Assembly (NCBI GenBank): GCA_000437855.1
Contig: FR902196.1
Coordinates: forward strand, 1 to 18,919
Reading direction: 5' to 3'
DNA: 18,919 nt
From: Clostridium sp. CAG:567
GTDB taxonomy: Bacteria; Bacillota; Clostridia; TANB77; CAG-508
How positions within the stretch are numbered: the first letter of the stretch is position 1; the number at the start of each line of letters is the position of its first letter. The notes beneath the pieces are model-generated. The model had not been told where the DNA came from. It saw nothing but the letters and a program-made list of their open reading frames with translations, and searched no databases. Both the position numbers and the translations under genes were made by a program. Below are positions 1 to 7,631 of this stretch, in pieces.

Positions 1-28
1 ACATATTTATATATTATAAATTTTAAAA

Positions 29-59
29 AAATAAATGATAAATTACTTATCATTTATTT
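29..59 (-). terminator. Rho-independent terminator of the VirD4-like unit
   Basis: A perfect 12-bp inverted repeat (29-40 with 48-59, 7-nt loop) lies just after the stop of the VirD4-like gene. An A-run at 25-31 becomes a U-tract on the minus-strand transcript. The stem is AT-rich, so it is weaker than a GC hairpin, but position and U-tract fit termination. It suggests the unit ends here and does not continue leftwards. Confidence 0.6.
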
Positions 60-64
60 TTTGT

Positions 65-2113
65 TTAATCTTCATCTATTGGTCCAAATAGTTCATCAAA
101 TTTAGCTTCTAATTCTTTTTGAACATCTACTGAGAACACTTCTTGTTCATCATCTTCTTGAGGGAGCATTGGTGCTTCAATTGATGTTTTTTTACTCTTT
201 ATCTGCTCTTTATCTTCCTCTAATGGTGTAATAAAATCTTCTTTATTTTGTATTTCACCATTATTTAAGATATCGTTATTTGTTTCTTTTTTATCATCTA
301 TATCATCATCAAATAAATCATCTAATGATTCAACTTTTAAATCATTTTTTTTGGTATTTTCATTTTCTTCAACATAAGGATTATATGGATTATATTTTCT
401 CCATTTTCCTCTATCTCCTACATTAAAATCTAAGTGATTTAATGTAAACTCTGATAATTTTCTAGCCATTGAGCTTTCAAAATAATAATATTTTTTTGCT
501 TTAATAGGCTTAATTCCTTTTTCATAAATAATACAATCATCGTTGTCCATTCTTCTTAATTCATCAGGTGTCATAAGAGCTCTTCCCATAACTTGGTCTG
601 ATTCACTAAGTCCTTGTCTATGATATTGTTTATCTCTATTTATTGATACACTATCTCTTGTAATAGTTTTTTCTCCTAATGCTTTTGAAAAATATTCTAC
701 AGTTTTAAATGAGTTACTTCCTAAAAATACGTGAGTATCACAGTTACCCATTATTGTTTCATAAGATTTTTCATATACTGCCTCTAATTGATCTAAGTTT
801 TGTAAAATAACACTAAATGATATTCCTCTACTTCTACTTGTTGATATTTTCTTATCGAAATCTGGTATTTTACCAATGTTGGCAAACTCGTCACATATAA
901 AGAATGTTGGTACTTTTAATCTTCCTCCATTCGCATCAGCAAAGTTATACAATTGTTGTATCATTTGAGAGAAGAATATTGTTAATAAGAAGTCATAAGC
1001 AGTATGTGTATCTGAAGATATAACATATACAGCTGTTTTTTTGCATCCTAATTCTTCAAAATTAATTGTGTCTGTTGATGTAACCTCCGCAATTTCCTTT
1101 GAATCAAATTTACCAAGCTTAGATTGTAATGAGCTCAAAATTGATCCATAAGTTTTTTCTGGTGCTATTTCTATTGATTTATAATACATTCTTGCTGGAT
1201 GATCATAAGGTAATTGATTTATAAGTTCTGTTAATAAGTTACTTCCACCATTTGTATTAGCTGCCCTTACAAGTTCTGCACAACTTGCCAAGTTTTGTTC
1301 TTCTTCTGGTCTAGTTGATATTAAATAATATATTAATGACTTTAGTAACATTTCAGCCATATCATCCCAATATGGATCTGAACTACTACTAGCCTCTGAT
1401 TTTTGTCCTTTTACAATAGTATTTGCAATAACGTCAACATCAATTTCACTAGAAATATGCATTAATGGGTTATACCCATCACTATTTGCTGGGTTAACCA
1501 AGTTTAATACTTTTATTGAATAACCATTTTTTTCTAAGAATCCTGCTGTTTTATCATATAGCTCTCCTTTAGGGTCTGTAAATACATAAGAACCTAACAT
1601 TTGAAATGCATTTGGAATAGAATATGATGCAGATTTACCAGAACCTGAACCACCGACTACCAATACATTTACGTTTCCTCTTTTATCTGTTGGCAAATAA
1701 TGATTTTGTGCTAGTATAATACCTTTATTTCTACTTAAAACTTGATATTCTTCTCCGCCTTCACACCAATCACTTGATCCATGTTCAATATCTTTATAAT
1801 CACTTTTAGCTTTTGATCTGTATAAACCAATTATTGAAAATATTATATAAATAAGAGTATAATATGCAAATGTTTTGAAAAATACTCCTATATACTTTTC
1901 ACCAAATATTTTTGTAAAAGTATTAAAACTCGTTATATTTGAAAATATTTGTTGTATAAATATACTAAAGTCAAAAATTCCATTGTTTACAGATTCAACA
2001 ATGGAATATGCAACTGGCGAAACAAGGATTATTGCTAAAACAACCCATAGAACTCCAATTATTATTAAGCTTTTTTTATTATCTTTTAATGTTTTTCTTA
2101 TTCTCATTTTCAT
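65..2113 (-). CDS. VirD4/TraG-family type IV coupling ATPase-like protein
   Basis: 682 residues. Two hydrophobic N-terminal segments (about 17-37 and 78-98) would anchor it in the membrane. A cytoplasmic P-loop domain follows, with Walker A GGSGSGKS at 154-161, the family motif DPKGE near 180-184, and Walker B FFICDE near 404-409 followed by ANIGKIPDF. A conserved-looking stretch SRGISFSVILQNLDQL lies near 427-442. In the VirD4/TraG/TraD/PcfC family, such proteins are hexameric pumps that deliver DNA or protein substrates to a type IV secretion channel. The C-terminal ~110 residues are strongly acidic and low in complexity. The start has an AAAAGGTGA ribosome site about 8 nt upstream; Met3 is an alternative. 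It is last of three genes behind the promoter at 3090-3118. No relaxase, VirB4 or VirB6-like gene is visible, so its substrate and channel are unknown. Confidence 0.85.
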   Translation of the reverse strand: MKMRIRKTLKDNKKSLIIIGVLWVVLAIILVSPVAYSIVESVNNGIFDFSIFIQQIFSNITSFNTFTKIFGEKYIGVFFKTFAYYTLIYIIFSIIGLYRSKAKSDYKDIEHGSSDWCEGGEEYQVLSRNKGIILAQNHYLPTDKRGNVNVLVVGGSGSGKSASYSIPNAFQMLGSYVFTDPKGELYDKTAGFLEKNGYSIKVLNLVNPANSDGYNPLMHISSEIDVDVIANTIVKGQKSEASSSSDPYWDDMAEMLLKSLIYYLISTRPEEEQNLASCAELVRAANTNGGSNLLTELINQLPYDHPARMYYKSIEIAPEKTYGSILSSLQSKLGKFDSKEIAEVTSTDTINFEELGCKKTAVYVISSDTHTAYDFLLTIFFSQMIQQLYNFADANGGRLKVPTFFICDEFANIGKIPDFDKKISTSRSRGISFSVILQNLDQLEAVYEKSYETIMGNCDTHVFLGSNSFKTVEYFSKALGEKTITRDSVSINRDKQYHRQGLSESDQVMGRALMTPDELRRMDNDDCIIYEKGIKPIKAKKYYYFESSMARKLSEFTLNHLDFNVGDRGKWRKYNPYNPYVEENENTKKNDLKVESLDDLFDDDIDDKKETNNDILNNGEIQNKEDFITPLEEDKEQIKSKKTSIEAPMLPQEDDEQEVFSVDVQKELEAKFDELFGPIDED

Positions 2114-2138
2114 AGATTTTTCACCTTTTCATTAGTTT

Positions 2139-2480
2139 TTATCTATCCATTTCTACTTGATTAATTTCTCCTTTTCTTTCTCCTCTTTGTTCTCTTTGTT
2201 CTCTTTGTTTTGAAATAACCTCATATGCTCTTGGATTTTTCATAGTTTTAATTCCATTTGCTGTTACTAATTTACTACTATTTCCACTTTCTTCTACATA
2301 TCCTTTTTCAACACCAATTCCCATTTCTCCTTGTGTTTGAATATGATCTTTTAATACTGCGTCTAGAGTTTGACCTGCTTCAATTTCATATTCATTTTCA
2401 CGTGTATTGAATACTATTCCCATTCCTGTTACTTTTATTTTGATTTGGTCATTTTTTGAACGTACAGTTGTACTACTCAT
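2139..2480 (-). CDS. Unrecognised small protein, possible ubiquitin-like beta-grasp fold
   Basis: 113 residues, soluble, no signal peptide or membrane segment. I do not recognise the family. Residues about 12-46 read as a beta-hairpin followed by a helix (IKIKVTGM, then NEYEIEAGQTLDAVLKDHI). That is the order seen in ubiquitin-like/ThiS/YukD beta-grasp domains, but this is inference from pattern only. The C-terminus (about 90-105) is a charged EQR-rich tail encoded by three exact 9-bp repeats. The start follows AAGGGAG with 7-nt spacing. It lies 14 nt after the preceding gene and 25 nt before the VirD4-like gene, so the three are almost certainly co-transcribed and may work together. Confidence 0.7.
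   Translation of the reverse strand: MSSTTVRSKNDQIKIKVTGMGIVFNTRENEYEIEAGQTLDAVLKDHIQTQGEMGIGVEKGYVEESGNSSKLVTANGIKTMKNPRAYEVISKQREQREQRGERKGEINQVEMDR
2183..2209. repeat. Three exact 9-bp tandem repeats
   Basis: The unit ctctttgtt (plus strand) occurs three times back to back at 2183-2191, 2192-2200 and 2201-2209. On the coding (minus) strand it encodes a repeated Glu-Gln-Arg tripeptide in the tail of the 113-residue protein. Copy number could vary by slippage without shifting the frame. Confidence 0.85.
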
Positions 2481-2494
2481 ATAAATACTCCCTT

Positions 2495-3013
2495 CTATTC
2501 TTTACTCTCTCTAATTTCAAATGCAAAATATGATTTGTATGGTTTTAATTTGCATTTACCTTTTACTTCATTTGTTTCTTCATCAAAATATAAAATTGGT
2601 TTGATTTCTTCTGTTGTTTCTGGATCTATTATTGATATAGGTCTCTTTAAATCAGGTGTATATCTAAACTCTTTATATTCTTGTTCTTGTTCTGAATATA
2701 AAGTATCAAACTTAATTGGTATAGGACGTTTTGCTATTTTTACTTTATTGTCTTCCAAAAGTCCCATGTTAATAACTACTTTATCTTGTCCAAAAGATAA
2801 AATTACTAATTCTTCCTCATTTTCTGGTTCATCAACAAAAAATGTTTTCTTTTTTAAATTTCCATTTAATTCTTCAGCATATTCTAAACGTTGTACTGTA
2901 AATTTTGGATACTCTTGTAATAATTCTCTTGGTGTTTTGTTCACCCTATAAATTACTGTATTTACTCCTTGAGGATCTGTAATACTAAAGTGCTTACCTT
3001 GTATCTTGTCCAT
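2495..3013 (-). CDS. Unrecognised soluble protein, first gene of the VirD4-like unit
   Basis: 172 residues, rich in charged residues, with no membrane segment, signal peptide or recognisable catalytic motif. I cannot assign a family. Predicted character is mostly beta-strand with short acidic loops (for example FFVDEPENEEELVILSFG near 58-75). The start is preceded by AAAGGAG with about 8-nt spacing. It is the promoter-proximal gene of the three-gene unit and lies 14 nt ahead of the 113-residue protein. Context suggests a role linked to the VirD4-like ATPase, for example as cytosolic partner or substrate, but nothing in the sequence proves this. Confidence 0.7.
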   Translation of the reverse strand: MDKIQGKHFSITDPQGVNTVIYRVNKTPRELLQEYPKFTVQRLEYAEELNGNLKKKTFFVDEPENEEELVILSFGQDKVVINMGLLEDNKVKIAKRPIPIKFDTLYSEQEQEYKEFRYTPDLKRPISIIDPETTEEIKPILYFDEETNEVKGKCKLKPYKSYFAFEIRESKE

Positions 3014-3089
3014 CTTTTATACTCCTTTTTTCTATGAATTGTTTGATAATACATAGTTTCTCTTTTGTTGAACCATATTACTATATTAA

Positions 3090-3118
3090 ATTATAGTACT
3101 TTTTTAGCAATATGTCAA
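3090..3118 (-). promoter_or_regulatory. Sigma-A promoter of the VirD4-like unit
   Basis: Minus strand: -35 TTGACA (3113-3118), exactly 17-bp spacer, -10 TATAAT (3090-3095). Both hexamers match consensus perfectly, so strong vegetative transcription is expected. The start would be near 3083, giving a ~70-nt leader before the gene starting at 3013. Confidence 0.85.
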
Positions 3119-3142
3119 CCTTTTTGAGTGTTTTAATTTATG

Positions 3143-4042
3143 TTACCTTTGTATTTCTCTTGGATTATATTTTGATATTTCTCTTAGTTGTTCAAAAATT
3201 GTTTTTTCTTTTTCTGTTATGCTCTTTGGAATCATTATTTGCACATTAACAAATAAATCTCCTCTTCCACCTCTTCCATTAAGATAACCTTTTCCCTTAA
3301 GGCATATATTTTCTCCACTTTCTGTTCCTTGAGGTATATATAATAATATTTCTTCATCTATAGAATTGATATTTAATTTTGTTCCTAAAGCAGCTTCCCA
3401 TGGTGTTATATATAAATCTGTATATATATCAATACCATTTAATTTGAATTTTTTATCATTTTCTATATGTATTTTTATTAGTAAGTCTCCCGATTTTCCG
3501 CCATTTTCCCCTGGCTTGCCCTGTCCCATTAATCTAATTTTTTCTTCATTTCTTATTCCAGCTGGTATTTTCACATTAAATTCACGCATTTTTCCATCTA
3601 TAGTTCTTAAGGCAATTTTTTTCTCCATACCATAAAAAGCTTCAAAAATAGATACTGTGATTTCTGTTTCAATATTTTCACCTTTTTTCGGTGATTTTTG
3701 TTTTTCTTCCTTCTTTTTTTCTTTCTGCTTAATTTCTCCAAAAAACATTTGAAACATTTCCACAAAAATTGATTTTTTTTCTTTTTTATTTTGTTGTTTA
3801 TTTTTTTGTTTTTTTCCAATACGTGAATTCCACATTCTGTCATATTTTCTTCTTGTACTTGAATTAGATAATGTTTTATATGCTTCATTTATATCTTTAA
3901 ATCTTTCTTCTGCAAAGTCACTTGTAGTATTAATATCAGGGTGATATTTTTTCGCTTGTTCTCTGTATGCTTGCTTTATTTCTTCTGCAGTTACATTATT
4001 GTTTTTTAAACCTAGTATTTTATAGTAATCTTTGAAAATCAT
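3143..4042 (-). CDS. DnaJ/CbpA-like Hsp40 co-chaperone
   Basis: 299 residues. An N-terminal J domain (about 4-70) carries the HPD motif at 34-36, which stimulates the ATPase of DnaK. The usual Gly/Phe-rich linker is replaced by a lysine-rich segment (about 74-122). A C-terminal substrate-binding region (about 123-285) has two repeats containing VKIPAGIRNEEKIRLMGQG and LYIPQGTESGENICLKGKG. The four CxxCxGxG zinc repeats of true DnaJ are absent, so it is a type II (CbpA/DnaJ-B-like) protein, and its length fits that class. The start follows AGGGGG about 8-10 nt upstream. It lies 99 nt downstream of yqeK with a probable promoter between, so it is likely its own unit. Confidence 0.85.
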   Translation of the reverse strand: MIFKDYYKILGLKNNNVTAEEIKQAYREQAKKYHPDINTTSDFAEERFKDINEAYKTLSNSSTRRKYDRMWNSRIGKKQKNKQQNKKEKKSIFVEMFQMFFGEIKQKEKKKEEKQKSPKKGENIETEITVSIFEAFYGMEKKIALRTIDGKMREFNVKIPAGIRNEEKIRLMGQGKPGENGGKSGDLLIKIHIENDKKFKLNGIDIYTDLYITPWEAALGTKLNINSIDEEILLYIPQGTESGENICLKGKGYLNGRGGRGDLFVNVQIMIPKSITEKEKTIFEQLREISKYNPREIQR

Positions 4043-4095
4043 TCAGATTTCCCCCTAGAATGCTTTTAAATTTTCCGTCTTTTGTTATGTGTGCT

Positions 4096-4124
4096 ATTAT
4101 ATCATATCTTTTTTATGTTTTAAA
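4096..4124 (-). promoter_or_regulatory. Probable promoter of the dnaJ-like gene
   Basis: Minus strand: extended -10 TGATATAAT (hexamer 4096-4101), 17-bp spacer, weak -35 TTTAAA (4119-4124). The TG extension can compensate for the poor -35. No heat-shock CIRCE repeat was seen beside it. Confidence 0.5.
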
Positions 4125-4141
4125 TACCTTATTTATAATTA

Positions 4142-4723
4142 TTATATGAAGATTTTACTTTTTATTTTCCGCTTTAATTTTTCTAGAGTTAAGATACTAT
4201 TAAAATGTGGCTCTTCTCCTCTTTCTCTTGTTTTTTTCACAGCAAATTCAATAATATATACAATACATTTATCTATATTTTCATAAGCTAATTCTCTTAC
4301 AACATTTAAATCTGGGTAAGATCTTGTTTCTTCTATTTTATCTGCAACAAAAATTATTTTGTCAAATAAATTCATATTTGGATTTCCTGTTGTATGGTAT
4401 TCTATTGCTTGCTGTATTTCTTTATCAAAATTATACTTTTCTTTAGCAATATTAGCTGCTATTTTTGCATGTAAAAGTCCTATATTTTTTCTTTCAATTT
4501 CGTCTACCTCTATATTGTGTTGCTTTGTATATTCTATTTTTTCCTCATCTGGCATTTCTTTTGCTATATCATGTATAAGTCCTGCCATTTCTGCCTTTTC
4601 TTCATCTAACCCATAAAATTCAGCAAGCTTCTTAGCTTCTTTCATTGTTCCAATTGAATGCAAATATCGTTTTTCAGATAATTCATTTTTTAAATCATTT
4701 TTTATATTTTCTATATTTTGCAT
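4142..4723 (-). CDS. yqeK: YqeK-family HD-domain hydrolase (probable Ap4A hydrolase)
   Basis: 193 residues, the usual size for YqeK. HD-superfamily metal and catalytic residues are visible: His22 (RYLHS), His51-Asp52 (GLIHDIAKE), His85 (LLHAKIAA), His110 (EYHTTG) and Asp128 (FVADKIE). YqeK proteins hydrolyse diadenosine tetraphosphate symmetrically to two ADP. The start lies 14 nt after the ddl stop, so it is the third gene of the murF-ddl-yqeK unit. In Bacillus yqeK sits with nadD and rsfS, so the link with cell-wall ligases here is a different arrangement. The final residues (KRKIKSKIFI) are basic. The gene ends about 100 nt before the dnaJ-like gene. Confidence 0.88.
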   Translation of the reverse strand: MQNIENIKNDLKNELSEKRYLHSIGTMKEAKKLAEFYGLDEEKAEMAGLIHDIAKEMPDEEKIEYTKQHNIEVDEIERKNIGLLHAKIAANIAKEKYNFDKEIQQAIEYHTTGNPNMNLFDKIIFVADKIEETRSYPDLNVVRELAYENIDKCIVYIIEFAVKKTRERGEEPHFNSILTLEKLKRKIKSKIFI

Positions 4724-4737
4724 ATCCTTTTCCTATC

Positions 4738-5796
4738 TTAATTTTGTGCTAATTTTATTAATTCATCTAATAATTTTGAATATTCAATTCCACATTGTTC
4801 CCATAATTTTGGATACATACTAATTTGAGTAAATCCTGGCAAAGTATTTATTTCATTTATGTATACTTTATTATCACTTTTTCTAATAAAAAAGTCTACT
4901 CTTGATAATCCTTTTCCATCTACTGCTTTAAATGCCTTTATTGCTAATTCCTTTATTTCGTCCTGTTTTTGTTGTTCAACTTCTGCTGGAATTACAACTC
5001 TAGATTGTGCATTATTATATTTTGCATCAAATGTATAAAATTCTTCTGCTGGTAGAATTTCTCCTACACAAGTTGCTTTTACATCTGTATTTCCAAGTAC
5101 AGCACATTCAATCTCTCTACCTATTATTTCTTCCTCAATTAATATTTTAGTATCATAGTTACTTGCATATTTAATTGCATCTTCAAGTTCCTCTATGTTA
5201 TTTGCTTTTTTTATTCCAACAGATGATCCTGAATTTGATGGTTTAACAAAAACAGGAAAACCTAATTTTTGTTCTGTAATTTCTGCAATATTTTTTAAGT
5301 CTAATTCTTTTTCTTCAAAATTTTCATTAACATATATATATTGATCTTTATCAGCTTTTACATATACATAATTTGCTTGGGGAATTTGAGCTTTTTCAAA
5401 TATAATTTTAGCATATACTTTATCCATACAAATACTTGAACCAAGTACTTTGCAACCAACATATTTAACTTTTAATAATTCTAGTAGTCCTTGAATTGTT
5501 CCATCTTCTCCATATAAGCCATGTAATACAGGAAATGCTACATCTAAGCTTTTTAAATATTCAAATTCATTTTCTATTTTTTCTAATTCTGTTATTTTAT
5601 CTCCAACATGTAATGCTTCAATTTCTTCTATATTTTTAGTATATTTATACCAGCTTCCATCTTCCGAAATGTATATTGGTAAAATTTCATATTTTTCTTT
5701 TGATAAATTTTTTATAATAGATGTTCCTGATGATATTGACACATCATGTTCTGTTGACATGCCTCCAAATATCACTCCAGCCTTTAGTTTATTCAT
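4738..5796 (-). CDS. ddl: D-alanine--D-alanine ligase
   Basis: 352 residues, ATP-grasp enzyme that joins two D-Ala using ATP in the cytoplasm, the step before MurF. N-terminal signature GGMSTEHDVSISSG near 11-24 includes Glu16. Other marks are HGLYGEDGTIQGLLE (92-106), VKPSNSGSSVG (184-194) and the C-terminal metal and substrate signature NEINTLPGFTQISMYPKLW (314-332). The omega-loop ends AKY, with Lys259-Tyr260. Tyr at this place is typical of D-Ala-D-Ala ligases, while Phe marks D-Ala-D-Lac enzymes of intrinsically vancomycin-resistant bacteria, so normal D-Ala-D-Ala production is expected. It lies 12 nt after murF and 14 nt before yqeK. The reading frame is complete with no damage. Confidence 0.95.
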   Translation of the reverse strand: MNKLKAGVIFGGMSTEHDVSISSGTSIIKNLSKEKYEILPIYISEDGSWYKYTKNIEEIEALHVGDKITELEKIENEFEYLKSLDVAFPVLHGLYGEDGTIQGLLELLKVKYVGCKVLGSSICMDKVYAKIIFEKAQIPQANYVYVKADKDQYIYVNENFEEKELDLKNIAEITEQKLGFPVFVKPSNSGSSVGIKKANNIEELEDAIKYASNYDTKILIEEEIIGREIECAVLGNTDVKATCVGEILPAEEFYTFDAKYNNAQSRVVIPAEVEQQKQDEIKELAIKAFKAVDGKGLSRVDFFIRKSDNKVYINEINTLPGFTQISMYPKLWEQCGIEYSKLLDELIKLAQN

Positions 5797-5808
5797 GCTA
5801 TTTTCTCC

Positions 5809-7194
5809 TTAACAAATTGCTTCACAAATTTCTGTAAAATTTAAACTATTTGATGCCTTTAGTAATACAGCATCTTGTTTATTTAATTTTTCTTTTAATA
5901 TACTAATTGCTTCTTTATTTGTATTGCAATGCACTATGTTTTTTACTCCACCTTTTTCTGCTTCTTTAGCTATGTTTATTGACTCTTTTCCTACGCAAAT
6001 AAGCATATCAACTTTGTTTTCTGCAACTATTTTTCCAACTTCTTCATGTAGTTCTTTGCTATATTCTCCTAATTCCAACATATCACCTAGCACTGCAATT
6101 TTTCTCAAATTTGGTAATTTTCCTAGGTAGTCTAGTGCGGCTTTCATTGAATCATAATTTGCGTTATAGCAATCATTTATAATCATTGCACCACATTTTG
6201 CTTGTTTGATTTCCATTCTTTTTTTAGTAAGCTCAAAATTTTCAATTCCTTTTATTGCTTCTTCAACTGGAATTTCAAATATTTTTGCAACACTTAAAGC
6301 ACATAAACTATTTGATACAAAGTGTTCTCCTCCAACTGGAATATGAACATTATATGTTTTTGAGTCTATAACTGCTTCACAAGTACTTCCATTTTCATGG
6401 AATACAGCATTTTGTCCAAGTACTTTACTTCCTTGTTGTGTTCCATAAGTTATAATATTGTAGTTATTTTTTTCTTTTTCATACCATTCATTTAATAAAT
6501 CATTATCATAATTTATGACTACTGTTCCGTTTTTATTTAATCCTTCTAGAATTTCTAATTTTGCTTTTAATATATTTGCTCTTGAGCCTAAAAGCCCTAT
6601 GTGTGCTGTTCCAATATTAGTAATAACTGCTACATCTGGTTTTGCAATTCTTGAAAGCAAACTAATCTCTCCAAATGAATTCATTCCCATTTCAAGGACC
6701 ATTACTTCTTCATCTTTTAAACTAAGTAATGTAAGTGGCATTCCTATTTCATTATTATAATTTCCTTGTGTTTTTAAAACTTTGTATTTTTGTGAAAGTA
6801 CACTTGCTATCATATCTTTTGTGCTAGTTTTTCCTACGCTTCCTGTAATTGCAACAACAGGAATATTACACATGCTTCTTTTATATTCAGCTAATTTTTG
6901 CAATGTTTTAACAGTATCTTCTACTAGAACAATGGTTGATTCTGGATATTTTTTTAATATTTCATCTGAGATTTCTACATCTTGTAAAATACAAGCTATA
7001 GCTCCTTTTTCTAGAGCCTGCTCATATAATGTACTTCCATTAAAATTTTCGCCTTGTATTCCTAAATATATTTCACCTTTGTTTAAAGTTCTTGTATCTT
7101 TGCATAATTTATCAAAAGGTAAGTTTTCATTACCTTGCATTAATTTTCCATTACATTTTTCTATTATATCTTTAATTGTTATTTGATTAGCCAT
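5809..7194 (-). CDS. murF: UDP-MurNAc-tripeptide--D-Ala-D-Ala ligase
   Basis: 461 residues, the normal MurF length. It attaches the D-Ala-D-Ala dipeptide to the UDP-MurNAc-tripeptide in the cytoplasm. N-terminal substrate domain (about 1-108) contains KDTRTLNKGEIYLGIQGENF. The P-loop TGSVGKTST (117-125) is followed by TQGNYNNEIGMPLTLL. Central and C-terminal signatures include NDCYNANYDSMKAALDYL and AVLGDMLELGEYSKELHEEV, both characteristic of MurF. The start follows a GAAAGG ribosome site and a sigma-A promoter at 7227-7255. It is the first gene of murF-ddl-yqeK, so the enzyme making D-Ala-D-Ala and the enzyme using it share a transcript. Confidence 0.95.
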   Translation of the reverse strand: MANQITIKDIIEKCNGKLMQGNENLPFDKLCKDTRTLNKGEIYLGIQGENFNGSTLYEQALEKGAIACILQDVEISDEILKKYPESTIVLVEDTVKTLQKLAEYKRSMCNIPVVAITGSVGKTSTKDMIASVLSQKYKVLKTQGNYNNEIGMPLTLLSLKDEEVMVLEMGMNSFGEISLLSRIAKPDVAVITNIGTAHIGLLGSRANILKAKLEILEGLNKNGTVVINYDNDLLNEWYEKEKNNYNIITYGTQQGSKVLGQNAVFHENGSTCEAVIDSKTYNVHIPVGGEHFVSNSLCALSVAKIFEIPVEEAIKGIENFELTKKRMEIKQAKCGAMIINDCYNANYDSMKAALDYLGKLPNLRKIAVLGDMLELGEYSKELHEEVGKIVAENKVDMLICVGKESINIAKEAEKGGVKNIVHCNTNKEAISILKEKLNKQDAVLLKASNSLNFTEICEAIC

Positions 7195-7226
7195 ATATTA
7201 ACCTTTCTTTAATACAATTTTTAATT

Positions 7227-7255
7227 ATTATATTCCAATATATATGCCTTTGCAA
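7227..7255 (-). promoter_or_regulatory. Sigma-A promoter of murF-ddl-yqeK
   Basis: Minus strand: -35 TTGCAA (7250-7255), 17-bp spacer, -10 TATAAT (7227-7232). The transcript would start near 7220, about 25 nt before the murF start codon. No other promoter is evident inside the closely packed murF-ddl-yqeK run. Confidence 0.75.
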
Positions 7256-7267
7256 TAAATTTATACG

Positions 7268-7303
7268 AAAAAATCGCCTTAGTTTTAAACTAAAGCGATT
7301 TTT
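7268..7303 (-). terminator. Rho-independent terminator after the SASP gene
   Basis: A long inverted repeat (7268-7284 with 7287-7303, one C:A mismatch) has a GC core (TCGC/GCGA) and an A-run at 7268-7273 that becomes a U-tract on the minus-strand transcript. It starts 12 nt after the SASP stop codon and isolates the spore gene from murF. Confidence 0.85.
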
Positions 7304-7314
7304 GCAAATTTCAA

Positions 7315-7482
7315 TTACTCAGCTGTTCTATTAGCAATTTCTATTGCTTTTGCTACAATATTACCACAAGTTTTTGATGGTACATTTCCCCATCCTCCAT
7401 CTTGTTTTACTTGCTCATAAACACCAAGTTCTTTTGCAATTTCTTCTCTTAATTTATCAGAAATAAGTCCTTTGTTTGCCAC
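7315..7482 (-). CDS. Small acid-soluble spore protein, alpha/beta type
   Basis: A 55-residue protein started by GTG (7480-7482), preceded by a near-perfect AGGAGGT ribosome site about 10 nt upstream. No in-frame ATG is available. The pattern matches alpha/beta SASPs: GLISDKLREEIAKELGV, then GGWGNVPSKTCGNIVAKAIE. EIA at about residues 14-16 matches the spore protease (GPR) cleavage site. These proteins coat and protect DNA in the dormant spore and are degraded at germination. The spacing and the GWG and GNIVxxAIEIA signatures are closest to the SspF-like subgroup. The gene follows sleB-ypeB on the same strand and ends at a strong terminator. A possible spore-type -10 (CATATTA, 7540-7546) was seen without a good -35, so its own sigma-G promoter is unproven. 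Confidence 0.88.
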   Translation of the reverse strand: MANKGLISDKLREEIAKELGVYEQVKQDGGWGNVPSKTCGNIVAKAIEIANRTAE

Positions 7483-7631
7483 TCTGAATTTACCTCCTGA
7501 CAGATTTAATTTTGTGAAAATTTATTGTTCTTACTTGATTAATATGAATTTTTTCAATATTACTTTTTTATTTTCACATTATTATTATTTACATTTTATT
7601 TAAAATTATTTTTAATATTTTTTCCAATATT

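Noticed and set aside
3607..3888. Minus-strand frame of 93 codons inside the dnaJ-like gene.
   Set aside because: It is a shifted frame over the lysine-rich linker, with no ribosome site and no independent support.
4738..5796. Possible D-Ala-D-Lac ligase (vancomycin resistance type).
   Set aside because: The omega-loop has Lys259-Tyr260 as in D-Ala-D-Ala ligases; the Phe marking lactate use is absent, and no vanH or vanX neighbour is seen.
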